From contig JBEPUW010000017.1 in NCBI GenBank assembly GCA_041691315.1, positions 11,641 to 75,640 of the forward strand: DNA of 64,000 nucleotides, written 5' to 3'. The notes beneath the pieces were generated by a model. It saw only the letters and a list, made by a program, of their open reading frames with translations. It had not been told where the DNA came from and made no database searches. Made by a program: the position numbers and the translations under genes. Of the stretch, positions 41,039-49,958 are shown piece by piece. This DNA is from Poindextera sp041691315. Its GTDB lineage: Bacteria > Pseudomonadota > Alphaproteobacteria > Caulobacterales > Caulobacteraceae. Position 1 is the first letter of the stretch. Each line of letters opens with the position of its first letter.

Positions 41039-41902
41039 TTAGCGGGCGGTCGCGCGGGCGTTCTGCTCATATAGGACGCGCAGCCGCTTGCCGACAGGCC
41101 CGGGCTTGCCGTCGCCGATGCTGTGCCCGTCGATCGCGGTCACCGGCATGACCAGGGTCGAGGCCGCGGTCATGAAGGCTTCCCTGGCGGCCTTGACGTC
41201 GTCGACGGTGAACGGCCGCTGCGAGACCGGGATGCCGGCCTCGGCGGCCAGGTCGATCAGGGTCTTGCGCGTGATGCCGCGCAGGATGTTGGCGTTGGTG
41301 TCGCGGGTGCGCAAAGAGCCGTCCGCATCGATGATCCAGGCATTGGTCGAGGCGCCTTCGGTGATGAAGCCCAGTTCGTCGACCATCCACGCCTCTTCGG
41401 CGCCGGCCTCGCGCGCCGCCTGCTTGGCCAGCGCATTGGGCAACAGGCCGACAGTCTTGATGTCGCAACGGCCCCAGCGCTGATCGGGCTGTGTCAGCAC
41501 CGCCACGCCCTTGGCCGCCTTGGCGTTGGCGGCGGCATAGTCGAGGCTCTTGGCGGTCACCACCACGCTTGGCGGCGTCGAGGGGTGCGGAAAGGCATGG
41601 TCGCGGGCCGCGGTCCCGCGGGTGATCTGCAGATAGACCGAGCCGTCCTTGATCCGGTTTCGGCGCACGGTCTCGCGCATGACGACCATCAGCGCCGCCT
41701 CGCTCATCGGCGGGCGGATGCGAATCTCGGAGAGGCTGCGCCAGAGCCGCTCCAAGTGGCCGTCGGCGTCGGCGAGCTTGCCGTCGAAGACGGCGAAATA
41801 CTCATAGACGCCGTCGGCGAACTGGAAGCCACGGTCCTCGATGTGCACCACGGCCAGCCCATGCGGCTGGTAGCGGCCGTTGACATAGGCGATCCGCCCC
41901 AT
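41039..41902 (-). CDS. dat: D-amino-acid transaminase, class IV
   Basis: 287 residues. The pyridoxal-phosphate enzyme fold type IV is seen in HIEDRGFQFADGVYEYF, the Lys-containing block DIKTVGLLPNALAKQAA (Schiff-base Lys in IKTV), the catalytic-side EAWMVDELGFITEGASTNAW and RGITRKTLIDLA. These match D-alanine/branched-chain type IV transaminases, with the closest look to Dat. It supplies D-amino acids such as D-Glu for peptidoglycan or degrades them. It overlaps the ntrX stop by one base (TGATG) and is within the ntr-hfq run. Confidence 0.9.
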   Translation of the reverse strand: MGRIAYVNGRYQPHGLAVVHIEDRGFQFADGVYEYFAVFDGKLADADGHLERLWRSLSEIRIRPPMSEAALMVVMRETVRRNRIKDGSVYLQITRGTAARDHAFPHPSTPPSVVVTAKSLDYAAANAKAAKGVAVLTQPDQRWGRCDIKTVGLLPNALAKQAAREAGAEEAWMVDELGFITEGASTNAWIIDADGSLRTRDTNANILRGITRKTLIDLAAEAGIPVSQRPFTVDDVKAAREAFMTAASTLVMPVTAIDGHSIGDGKPGPVGKRLRVLYEQNARATAR

Positions 41903-43293
41903 CAGGCGTCTTCGTCCTCTTCCAGCCGCGCGGGAGCGACGCCAAGCGACTTCAGCTTGCGGTGCAGGGCCGAGCGCTCCATGCCGATGAAGCTGGCGGT
42001 GCGCGAGATGTTGCCGCCGAACCGCACGATCTGGGCGTTGAGATATTCCCGCTCGAACACCTCGCGCGCGTCGCGCAGCGGCCGGGCCAGGATGCGCTCG
42101 GAGCCGATCTGGCCGACATGGCCGGCAGCCGCAACCTCGGCCGGCAGCATCTCGGCGGTGATCGGCTCGGCCGGGTCGCCGGCCGCCAGGATCAGCATGC
42201 GCTCGACGTTGTTGCGCAGCTGCTGGACGTTGCCCGGCCAGCCGTGCACCTGCAGCGTGGCGATGGCGTCGTCGCTGAGCTTGCGGCGCGCCAGGCCGGT
42301 GGCCTCGGCGATGCGCTCGATGAAGTATTCCACCAGTTCGGCGATATCCTCGCGCCGTTCGGAGAGGCCAGGCACATGCACCGGGACCACGTTCAGCCGG
42401 TGATAAAGGTCCTCGCGGAAACGGCCCTCGGCGATCTCTTCACGCAAGTCGCGTGAAGTCGACGACATGACGCGAACGTCGACCTGCACCTCCTGGTCGC
42501 CGCCGACGCGGCGAAACCGCTGTTCGACCAGGACCCGCAAGATGCGCCCTTGGGTCTCGCGCGGCATGTCGGCGACTTCCTGCAGGTAGAGGGCCCCGCC
42601 GTGGGCGCGTTCGAAGACGCCGATCTTGCGCGGCCGGCCGCCCTCGCCTTCCTCGCCGAACAGTTCCAGGTCCATCCGGTCAGGCGTCATGCCGGCGGCG
42701 CCGATGCCGATGAACTCGCCCTTGGCGCGGGGGCTGGCGGCGTGGATTAGCCGCGCCACCAACTCCTTGCCCGAGCCCGGCGGGCCGGAGATCAGGAGGC
42801 GGCTGTTGGCCGGCCCCAGCTTGCCGATCAGCTGGCGCACCTGCTGGGCGGCGGCGGAGCGGCCCAGGAAGGTGTCCGGCACGAAGGTCTGCTGGCGCAG
42901 GCGGCGGTTCTCCCGCTTCAGCTGCGCCTGTTCCAGGGCGCGCTCGACCACCAGCAGCAGCCGGTCGGACTTGAACGGCTTTTCCAGGAAGTCGTAGGCG
43001 CCGCGCTTGATGGCGCTGACCGCGGTCTCGATATTGCCGTGGCCGGAGATCATGATCACCGGCAGGTCGGCGTCCAGCGACTTGACCAGGTCAAGCAGCT
43101 CCAGCCCGTCCATGCCGCCGCCCTGCATCCAGATGTCGAGCACCAGGAGCGCCGGTTTGCGCGCGCCGAGGCTGGCCAGGGCGGACTCGGAGTCCGCGGC
43201 AGTGCGCACCCCATAGCCTTCGTCAGCCAGGATCCCCGCGACCAGTTCGCGGATATCGGCTTCGTCGTCGACGACCAGGATGTCGGCGGCCAT
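41902..43293 (-). CDS. ntrX: Nitrogen-related response regulator NtrX
   Basis: 463 residues. Receiver domain: ILVVDDEADIRELVAGILA, phospho-Asp in LLVLDIWMQ, then SGHGNIETAV and YDFLEKPF. The AAA+ domain has Walker A SGPPGSGKELVARLIH, but where NtrC-type activators have GAFTGA this protein has EEGEGGRPRKIG, and the Walker B site reads LYLQEVADM instead of LDEI, so Asp is Gln. C-terminal Fis-type helix-turn-helix GGNISRTASFIGMERSALH. It pairs with NtrY 7 bases upstream. The lack of GAFTGA is known for NtrX. Confidence 0.95.
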   Translation of the reverse strand: MAADILVVDDEADIRELVAGILADEGYGVRTAADSESALASLGARKPALLVLDIWMQGGGMDGLELLDLVKSLDADLPVIMISGHGNIETAVSAIKRGAYDFLEKPFKSDRLLLVVERALEQAQLKRENRRLRQQTFVPDTFLGRSAAAQQVRQLIGKLGPANSRLLISGPPGSGKELVARLIHAASPRAKGEFIGIGAAGMTPDRMDLELFGEEGEGGRPRKIGVFERAHGGALYLQEVADMPRETQGRILRVLVEQRFRRVGGDQEVQVDVRVMSSTSRDLREEIAEGRFREDLYHRLNVVPVHVPGLSERREDIAELVEYFIERIAEATGLARRKLSDDAIATLQVHGWPGNVQQLRNNVERMLILAAGDPAEPITAEMLPAEVAAAGHVGQIGSERILARPLRDAREVFEREYLNAQIVRFGGNISRTASFIGMERSALHRKLKSLGVAPARLEEDEDA

Positions 43294-43300
43294 GGGGGCG

Positions 43301-45544
43301 CTACTCCGCAGCGGTTTCTATCGAGGCGACCGTTTCGGCCGCCTTCAGACGAGGCAATTTCAGAACGGCGCGCGCCCCCGGACGCTCGCTGGCGTCGAAC
43401 AGCTTCAGCGCGCCGCCGTGGTCCTCCATGATCCGCGTCACGATGGCGAGGCCGAGGCCCGTGCCCTTTTCGCGCGTGGTCACATAGGGCTCGATCAGGC
43501 GATCGCGGTCCTTGGCGGGCAGGCCGATGCCGTTATCCTCGACCTCGAAGCTGAGGTCGTCGCCGTCGCTGACCAGCTTCACATGGATGTGGCCCTTCAG
43601 GCCCGGTTCGGCCAGCCGCCGGGCCATGATCGCCTCGCCGGCGTTCTTCAGCACATTAGTCAGGGCCTGGCCGATCATCCGCTCGTCGCAAAGCGCCGGC
43701 GCCTCGGTCAGCCCCTCGGTGAGGTCGATCTCGGTGTCGGGATCGACCACCCGCTGGGCGAACACCGCCTCGCGCAGCAGTTCGGCCAGGTCGACGCGCT
43801 CGAACCGGGGCGACGGCATGCGCGCGAACGCGGAGAACTCGTCGACCATCCGGCCGATGCCGGCGACCTGGCGGATGATGGTGTCGGTGCAGCGGTCGAA
43901 GGTGTCGAGATCGGTGGTGATCTCCTTGCGGTACTTGCGCCGCAGCCGCTCGGCCGAAAGCTGAATCGGCGTCAGCGGATTTTTGATCTCGTGGGCGATG
44001 CGCCGCGCCACATCGCGCCAGGCGGCGTTGCGCTGGGCGCTGACCAGCCGGGTGATGTCGTCGAAGGTCAGCACCAGGCCGCCATCGGCGTGGCCGCTCG
44101 CCCGCACCCGCAGGCGCCGGGTGTCGCGGTCACGCACCACGTCCACCTCTGCCTCGGCGTCGCCGCCATAGCCGGCCGCCTCGGCCACCACATCGACGAA
44201 CTCGGGCGCCGCGTCGGCCAGCGGCTGGCCCTGAGCGCCGTCGACCGGCAAGCCGAGCAGCACCAGGGCCTGGCGGTTGGCGGTGGAGATGCGGCCCTCG
44301 CCGTCGAGGCTGATCACGCCGGCGCTGACGCCGGACAGCACCGAATCGATGAACTGGCGCCGGGTCTCCGCCTCCGTACCCGCCTGGCGCAGTTCCGCCT
44401 GCTGGGTCTGAAGATCGCCGGTCATCCTGTTGAACGAACGGGCAAGATCGCCCAGTTCCTCAGGTCCACGGCCGACCGTGACCCGCGCGGTCAGGTCGCC
44501 GCCGGCGATGCGGTCCGCCGCCTGGATCAGCCGGGCTACGGGTCCGGAGATACTGTTGGCCGCGGCCATGCCGACCCAGATGGCGCCCACGACCAGCAGG
44601 AAGACCGTCTCCAGATAGGAGAGTTCCAGGGCAGCCTCGATGCGGCCGCGGTTGGCGGCGGTCTCGCGATAGGCGGCGAGCGAGCCCGAGGCCTCGCTCA
44701 GATTGGTCAGGATGCCGTGCTCGACCGGTCGCGCCACATAGAGATAGGCGTCCTTGAACCCCTTCAGCCGGTAAATGGCCCTGATCAGGTCGGTGGCGTT
44801 GAACACCGGCGCATCGACGTCGCCGGTGTCGGCGATGCGGAAGGCCGACGGCGGCGGGGCCAGATAGGGCGGCGAGGCGTTGGACTCGGCGCGGGCCAGG
44901 ATGCGGCCGTCGCGGTCGATCAGATAGGCCGCCGAGAAATCGCTGAGCGAAGCCTGCAGCGCCAAAAGGTGGCTGAACTCGATCGGGCGCTGCTGCAGGG
45001 CGGCCGCGGACTGGTTGAGGCCGTCGGCCATGCCGGCGACATTCTCGCTGATCGACTGGTTCTGCGAGCGCAGATAGGAACGGGCCACGCTGGCCGACTT
45101 CTCGACCACGTTCGAGACCCGATGGCTGAACCAGCTATCGACGCTCTGGTTGACCAGCACGCCGAAGACCAGGGCCACGACGATGGCCGGAGCGACCGCG
45201 GCGGTGGCGAAGATGGCGACGAAGCGCAGGTGCAGCCGGGCGCTGGCGTCGCCGCGCTGGGCGGCGATCAGGCCGAACACCCGGCGGACCGTGGCGATGG
45301 CCAGCACGCCGATCAGAATCAGGTTGAAGCCCAGTACGATCAGGATGGCGCGGGTCGGCGGCCCGACCGGCCCGGTCACCGGCGCCGAAGACGACATCCA
45401 GACCGCGACCCCGACCAGCGAGGCGGCCAGGGTGAACCCCAGGCCGAGCAGCGTTCCGGGGCGCAATCGGTCACGCCACGCCAGACCCGGTCGGCGCGGT
45501 GGGCTTTGCGGCGGTGACGACGCGTCGGCGGCCATGGCGCGCAA
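43301..45544 (-). CDS. ntrY: Nitrogen-related sensor kinase NtrY
   Basis: 747 residues. Four membrane segments (about 35-60, 70-100, 110-135 and 310-335), a large extracytoplasmic domain between the third and fourth, then HAMP (SGPVARLIQAADRIAGGDL), PAS, and the kinase core: IAHEIKNPLTPIQLSAERLR with the phosphorylated His, NVLKNAGEAI (N box), EVEDNGIGLPAKDR (G1) and GTGLGLAIVTRIMEDHGG (G2). It senses an unknown envelope or redox signal and phosphorylates NtrX. The start may be 45544 or 45535. Confidence 0.95.
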   Translation of the reverse strand: MRAMAADASSPPQSPPRRPGLAWRDRLRPGTLLGLGFTLAASLVGVAVWMSSSAPVTGPVGPPTRAILIVLGFNLILIGVLAIATVRRVFGLIAAQRGDASARLHLRFVAIFATAAVAPAIVVALVFGVLVNQSVDSWFSHRVSNVVEKSASVARSYLRSQNQSISENVAGMADGLNQSAAALQQRPIEFSHLLALQASLSDFSAAYLIDRDGRILARAESNASPPYLAPPPSAFRIADTGDVDAPVFNATDLIRAIYRLKGFKDAYLYVARPVEHGILTNLSEASGSLAAYRETAANRGRIEAALELSYLETVFLLVVGAIWVGMAAANSISGPVARLIQAADRIAGGDLTARVTVGRGPEELGDLARSFNRMTGDLQTQQAELRQAGTEAETRRQFIDSVLSGVSAGVISLDGEGRISTANRQALVLLGLPVDGAQGQPLADAAPEFVDVVAEAAGYGGDAEAEVDVVRDRDTRRLRVRASGHADGGLVLTFDDITRLVSAQRNAAWRDVARRIAHEIKNPLTPIQLSAERLRRKYRKEITTDLDTFDRCTDTIIRQVAGIGRMVDEFSAFARMPSPRFERVDLAELLREAVFAQRVVDPDTEIDLTEGLTEAPALCDERMIGQALTNVLKNAGEAIMARRLAEPGLKGHIHVKLVSDGDDLSFEVEDNGIGLPAKDRDRLIEPYVTTREKGTGLGLAIVTRIMEDHGGALKLFDASERPGARAVLKLPRLKAAETVASIETAAE

Positions 45545-45591
45545 GCTACGAGGGACTGTGCCCTGAATTCAACAGCTATGTTGCGAAAACA

Positions 45592-47010
45592 TCACCGTTT
45601 GCCGCGACTCATCTCCACACCCAGGTCCTGGATCTTCTTGCGCAGGGTGTTGCGGTTGAGGCCGAGGATCTCGGCGGCGCGCACCTGATTGCCCCGCGTG
45701 GCCGTGAGCGTCAGTCGGATCAGCGGCCGTTCGATCTCGTGCAGGATGCGGTCGTAGAGGCCGGCCGGCGGGATCCCGTCGGGCTGGTCGGCGAAGTAGC
45801 CGGCCAGGTGGCGCTCGACCAGGCTGGACAGGGTGACCGGGCCGTTGGCCTCCGGCGGCGCCGGGTTCTGGTCCTGCAGTTCGCGCTCGACGATCCGCGC
45901 GGTGATCAGGTCCTCGGCATAGAGGGCGCAGATACGGCGGATCAGATTCTCCAGTTCCCGCACATTGCCCGGCCAGTCGTAAGCCTTCAGCCGCTCCAGC
46001 GCCGGCACGTCGATCGCCTTGGCCGACAGGCCCTCACGATGGGCGCGTAGCAGGAAGGAGCGCGCCAGGTCGGGAATGTCCTCGGTGCGCTCGCGCAACG
46101 GCGGGATGCGTACGCGGGCGACGTTCAGGCGGAAGTACAGGTCCTCGCGGAACAGGCCCTGCTGGATCAGGGCGCGCAGGTCGCGGTTGGTGGCGGCGAT
46201 CACGCGCACATTCGGACGACGGCCGGTGCGCGGATTGATGGCGGCCTCGGAGCCGTCGATGACCCGGGAGAGCCGGGTCTGGGCGTCGAGCGGCATGTCG
46301 CCGATCTCGTCGAGGAAGAGCGTGCCGCCGTCGGCCTCGATCAGCTTGCCGACATCGCCCTCGCCCTTGCCGAACAGTTCGGTCTCGACCCGTTCGCGCG
46401 GCACCGCGGCCAGGTTGATGACCGCGAAACGGCCGTCTCGGCGCGGGCCCAGATCGTGCAGGGCGCGCGCCACCAACTCCTTGCCGGCCCCGGATTCGCC
46501 GGTGATCAGCACGGTCAGGTCGGCGCTGACCAGCCGGGCGATGGTGCGATAGACCTCCTGCATCGGCGCCGAGCGGCCGATCAGCGGCAGGCGCTCGTCG
46601 CGCATCGCCCGCGCCTGGGCCTTGGTGGCCTCGGCGTCGGCCGGCCGGGCCAGGGCGCGTTTCGCCGCGGCGGTCATGTCGTCAAGGTCGAACGGCTTGG
46701 CGACGTATTCGAAGGCCCCGACCTCGGCGGCGTTGACGGCCGTCAGCAGGGTGTTCTGCGCGCTCATCACGATAACCGGCAGCTTCGGCCGTTGTTTGCG
46801 GATGCGCGGCAGCACGTCGAAGACATTCTCGTCGGGCATGACCACGTCGGTGATGACCAGATCGCCCTCGCCTTCCGAGACCCATTTCAGCAGCGTGGTG
46901 GCGTTGCCGGTGGCGCGAACCTGATAGCCCAACCGGCCAAAGGCCTGGCTGAGCACCAGTCGGATCGAGGCGTCGTCGTCGGCGATGAGGATCTTATGCT
47001 GAACCGTCAT
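45592..47010 (-). CDS. ntrC: Nitrogen regulator NtrC, GAFTGA-less
   Basis: 472 residues. Receiver: KILIADDDASIRLVLSQAFG with phospho-Asp in LVITDVVMP. AAA+: Walker A TGESGAGKELVARALHDL, Walker B TLFLDEIGDM intact, but the loop is ELFGKGEGDVGKLIEADGG, so the GAFTGA element needed to contact sigma-54 is deleted. DNA-binding: GNQVRAAEILGLNRNTLRKK. Rhodobacter capsulatus NtrC is a known GAFTGA-less form that acts with sigma-70, so similar behaviour is likely. ntrB starts 9 bases upstream. Confidence 0.95.
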   Translation of the reverse strand: MTVQHKILIADDDASIRLVLSQAFGRLGYQVRATGNATTLLKWVSEGEGDLVITDVVMPDENVFDVLPRIRKQRPKLPVIVMSAQNTLLTAVNAAEVGAFEYVAKPFDLDDMTAAAKRALARPADAEATKAQARAMRDERLPLIGRSAPMQEVYRTIARLVSADLTVLITGESGAGKELVARALHDLGPRRDGRFAVINLAAVPRERVETELFGKGEGDVGKLIEADGGTLFLDEIGDMPLDAQTRLSRVIDGSEAAINPRTGRRPNVRVIAATNRDLRALIQQGLFREDLYFRLNVARVRIPPLRERTEDIPDLARSFLLRAHREGLSAKAIDVPALERLKAYDWPGNVRELENLIRRICALYAEDLITARIVERELQDQNPAPPEANGPVTLSSLVERHLAGYFADQPDGIPPAGLYDRILHEIERPLIRLTLTATRGNQVRAAEILGLNRNTLRKKIQDLGVEMSRGKR

Positions 47011-47019
47011 GCTGCCGCC

Positions 47020-48135
47020 TTAGCTGCTCGATGTGGGGGTTTCGATTGGCAGCAGGACCCGAAAGACGGTTCTGCCCGGCTCTGACTCGAAATCGATCAG
47101 GCCGCCGTGGGCGACGATCAGTTTTGAGACAAGCGCCAGCCCAAGCCCGGCGCCAAAGCTTTTCGAGGTGACAAACGGCTCGAACAGATGCTCGCGCAGG
47201 CGCGGCGCGACGCCGGGGCCATTGTCCTGGATTCGCACCTCCAGCGGCGCGGCGCGCAGCCCCTCGCCCTTGGCCTCGCGCACCCGAATCCCATGGCGGA
47301 AGGCGGTCGAGATCACCACCTCGCCGCGCCCGTCGCCGCGCGCATGGGCGGCCTCGGCGGCGTTCTTGACCAGGTTCAGGAAGACCTGGATCAGCATGTC
47401 CTCGTCGCCGAGGGCGGCCGGCAGCGACGGGTCGAAGGACTCGCGCAACTCCAGCCCGTCGGCGACGCCGTTGGCCGCCAGGGCGCGGACCCGGTCCAGC
47501 ACCTGATGGATATTGACCGGCTCCCGCGCCGGGGCGACGTCGTCGGAGAAGGCTTCCATTCTGTCGACCAGCCGACGGATGCGTTCGGTTTCGTCGACGA
47601 TCAGCTGGGCCAGCGAGGCGTCCTCGGCCTTGACTCCGGACTTGAGCAACTGGGCCGCTCCCCTAATGCCGGCAAGGGGATTCTTGATTTCGTGGGCCAG
47701 CATACGGCCAAGCCCGATCACCGAGCGCAGGCCCGGACCCTCGACGCCGCGGTCGATGCCGAGCGCGCCGCCGCGCACCTGCAAGGTCAGCAGCATGGCG
47801 CCGTCGCCTAGCGGCGCCGCGGCCCCGTCGGCCTCAAACGGCGGATGGCCGAACAGGGCGATGTCGAGGCCGTGTTCGCGAACCTGCGCGTCTTCCATCG
47901 CCGCGCGGGCCAGCAGGCCGACCAGCGCCGAGCCAGCCGGAAGGGCGTCCTTGAAGCGGCCGCGGCTGAGCAGGGCCAGGCCCTGGCCGAACAGACCCTC
48001 GGCCGCGTCGTTGGCCGCGACGATGGAGCCCTCGACCGAGAGGATGAAGGCCGGATCGGGAGCAAATTGAAAGGCCGCGGCGGCCAGGGTCTCAGTCGAA
48101 GTCATGATCGTATGCGGTTGGGCTCGAAGGTTCAT
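47020..48135 (-). CDS. ntrB: Nitrogen sensor kinase NtrB
   Basis: 371 residues. PAS-like N-domain (DPAFILSVEGSIVAANDAAE), then GRMLAHEIKNPLAGIRGAAQ with the phosphorylated His, NLVKNAAEAAHARGDG (N box), RIQDNGPGVAPRLREHLFEP and GLALVSKLIVAHGG. A soluble kinase that responds to the PII protein and phosphorylates NtrC. Start ATG 48135 (GGGAC 7-11 bases upstream) is used; 48105 (MTSTETL) is possible. It is the first gene of the ntrBC-ntrYX block. Confidence 0.95.
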   Translation of the reverse strand: MNLRAQPHTIMTSTETLAAAAFQFAPDPAFILSVEGSIVAANDAAEGLFGQGLALLSRGRFKDALPAGSALVGLLARAAMEDAQVREHGLDIALFGHPPFEADGAAAPLGDGAMLLTLQVRGGALGIDRGVEGPGLRSVIGLGRMLAHEIKNPLAGIRGAAQLLKSGVKAEDASLAQLIVDETERIRRLVDRMEAFSDDVAPAREPVNIHQVLDRVRALAANGVADGLELRESFDPSLPAALGDEDMLIQVFLNLVKNAAEAAHARGDGRGEVVISTAFRHGIRVREAKGEGLRAAPLEVRIQDNGPGVAPRLREHLFEPFVTSKSFGAGLGLALVSKLIVAHGGLIDFESEPGRTVFRVLLPIETPTSSS

Positions 48136-48193
48136 GCCGTCCCGACCGTCTCACTGATGCACATTTTTTGATCACCCCACTCGATGAACTTTT

Positions 48194-48225
48194 AGGCACG
48201 AAATGCCTCGCCGTCCAGTCTGGAC
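48194..48225. promoter_or_regulatory. Two palindromes in the ntrB/ispDF divergent gap
   Basis: AGGCA-CGAAA-TGCCT (48194-48208) and the perfect 13-base GTCCAG-T-CTGGAC (48213-48225) lie 5 bases apart in the 121-base gap between ntrB and ispDF. They may be regulator sites. Neither matches the classic NtrC site TGCACC-N-GGTGCA. Confidence 0.4.
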
Positions 48226-48256
48226 ATCGACGCCGTCCGCGCCGAAACAAACGCCG

Positions 48257-49411
48257 ATGTACTTCTCAGCGGTAATCGTGGCGGCGGGGGCGAGTTCGCG
48301 GGCGGGCGATGGGCCTCGCAAGCCTTGGCGGCGCGTCGCCGGCCGCGCCGTGGTGCGCTGGTCGGTCGAGGCGCTGCTGGCCCTTGGCGCGGCGCCGGTT
48401 GTGGTGGTGATTGCCGATGGCGACGAGGCCAACGCCGCCGAGGCGCTTGCCGGGCTGGACGGCTGGATGACGGTGGCCGGCGGCGCCGTGCGCGCTCTTT
48501 CGGTGCAGAACGGCCTGGCGGCCCTGCATGGCCAACCGGACGAGCAGGCCGTCTTGATTCATGACGCCGCCCGGCCCTTCGTCGCCGAGGACCACGTCAG
48601 CGCGCTGCTGGACGCCCTGGTCGGGGCCGATGGCGCCATCCCCGCCCTACCCGTCGCCGATACGCTGAAACGCACCGACGCCGGCGGCGCCTCGATCACC
48701 ACGCCGCGCGAGGGGCTGCATCGGGCGCAGACGCCGCAGGCCTTCCGGCTGGAGACCTTGCGCCGCGCCTATGCTGCATGGCCGGCCGAGGCGGGCGAGC
48801 CCACCGACGACGCCCAAGTGGTCGAACGCGTCGGCGGCCGGGTGGTGCTGGTTCCCGGCGATCCCAGGCTGATGAAGCTGACCTATCCGGAGGACTTCGC
48901 CATGGCCGAGCTGCTGGCCCAGCCGACGAGCATCACCCGGGTCGGCCAGGGCTTCGACGCCCACCGCTTCGGTCCCGGCGACGGCGTCACCCTGTGCGGG
49001 GTTCGGATCGCCCACGATCGCAGCCTGATCGGCCACTCCGACGCCGACGCCGGCCTGCACGCCCTGACCGACGCGCTGCTGGGCGCGATCGGCGCCGGCG
49101 ATATCGGCGAGCACTTCCCGCCGTCCAATCCGCGCTGGAAAGGCGCCGATTCCGGCGTCTTCATGCGCCACGCGATGGAACTGCTGCACCAGCGCGGCGG
49201 CCGCCTGATCAATGTCGATGTCACCCTGATCTGCGAGCGGCCCAAGCTCAGCCCGCACCGCCAGGCGATGCGGGAGCGCCTGGCCGAGCTGCTGGCGTTG
49301 CCGCTCGACCGGATCAGCGTCAAGGCGACCACCACCGAGACCATGGGATTCACCGGCCGCGAAGAGGGTCTGGCAGCCCAGGCCCTGGCCGTGGTGCAAC
49401 TGCCGGCTTGA
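48257..49411 (+). CDS. ispDF: Bifunctional IspD/IspF enzyme
   Basis: 384 residues from ATG 48257. The first half has SAVIVAAGASSRAGDG and VLIHDAARPFVAEDHVSALL (IspD cytidylyltransferase); the second VGQGFDAHRFGPGDGVTLCG, IGHSDADAGLHALTDALLGA and TTTETMGFTGREEGLAAQA (IspF cyclase), with the zinc DxH and GHSDxD sites intact. It catalyses steps 3 and 5 of the non-mevalonate isoprenoid pathway. Fusion is common in alphaproteobacteria. The IspD loop reads PRKPW where PKQY is usual. Confidence 0.96.
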   Translation: MYFSAVIVAAGASSRAGDGPRKPWRRVAGRAVVRWSVEALLALGAAPVVVVIADGDEANAAEALAGLDGWMTVAGGAVRALSVQNGLAALHGQPDEQAVLIHDAARPFVAEDHVSALLDALVGADGAIPALPVADTLKRTDAGGASITTPREGLHRAQTPQAFRLETLRRAYAAWPAEAGEPTDDAQVVERVGGRVVLVPGDPRLMKLTYPEDFAMAELLAQPTSITRVGQGFDAHRFGPGDGVTLCGVRIAHDRSLIGHSDADAGLHALTDALLGAIGAGDIGEHFPPSNPRWKGADSGVFMRHAMELLHQRGGRLINVDVTLICERPKLSPHRQAMRERLAELLALPLDRISVKATTTETMGFTGREEGLAAQALAVVQLPA

Positions 49412-49459
49412 CGGGCGCCGGCGAATGTTGGTTCTCGGCTGACAAGGCGAGGGTCAGGC

Positions 49460-49954
49460 ATGTTCTCACTCGAGATTGAAACCAACGCGCGGCTGCTGGT
49501 GGACGAGGCGCGCGAACGCTCCCTGCGCATCGTCACGGCGGAAAGCTGCACCGGCGGGCTGGTCTCGGCGGCGATCACGGCGGTCTCCGGCTCGTCCGAC
49601 ATCTTCGACCGCGGGCTGATCACCTATTCCAACCGCGCCAAGCAGGACCTGCTGGGCATCGCCGGCGACCTGATCGCCGACTATGGCGCGGTCTCCGAGC
49701 CGGTGGCCCGGATGATGGCCGAGGGTGCGCTGGAGAACTCCAACGCCCATGTCAGCGTGGCGATCACCGGCGTCGCCGGCCCCACCGGCGGCACCGAGAT
49801 GAAGCCGGTCGGCCTGGTCCATTTCGCCACAGCCCGCGCCAACCAGTCGGTGATGCACCGGGTCGAGCGCCTCGACAGCGACCTCGGCCGCGAGGAGATC
49901 CAGCTGGCCGCCGTGCAGATCGCCCTGGAAATGCTGCGCGACCGGATGCGCTGA
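49460..49954 (+). CDS. pncC: CinA C-terminal domain amidohydrolase (PncC-like)
   Basis: 164 residues. IVTAESCTGGLVSAAITAVSG holds the catalytic Ser in ESCTGG, YSNRAKQDLLGI and AITGVAGPTGGTEMKPVG with the GPxGG loop follow; these are the hallmarks of CinA C-terminal nicotinamide-nucleotide amidohydrolases, here without the CinA N-domain. It converts nicotinamide mononucleotide to nicotinic acid mononucleotide in NAD salvage. A methyltransferase gene starts 4 bases after its stop. Confidence 0.9.
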   Translation: MFSLEIETNARLLVDEARERSLRIVTAESCTGGLVSAAITAVSGSSDIFDRGLITYSNRAKQDLLGIAGDLIADYGAVSEPVARMMAEGALENSNAHVSVAITGVAGPTGGTEMKPVGLVHFATARANQSVMHRVERLDSDLGREEIQLAAVQIALEMLRDRMR

Positions 49955-49958
49955 TCGC

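Noticed and set aside
43280..45517. 745-residue plus-strand frame antisense to ntrY
   Set aside because: No recognisable protein features; ntrY on the minus strand has a complete kinase architecture.
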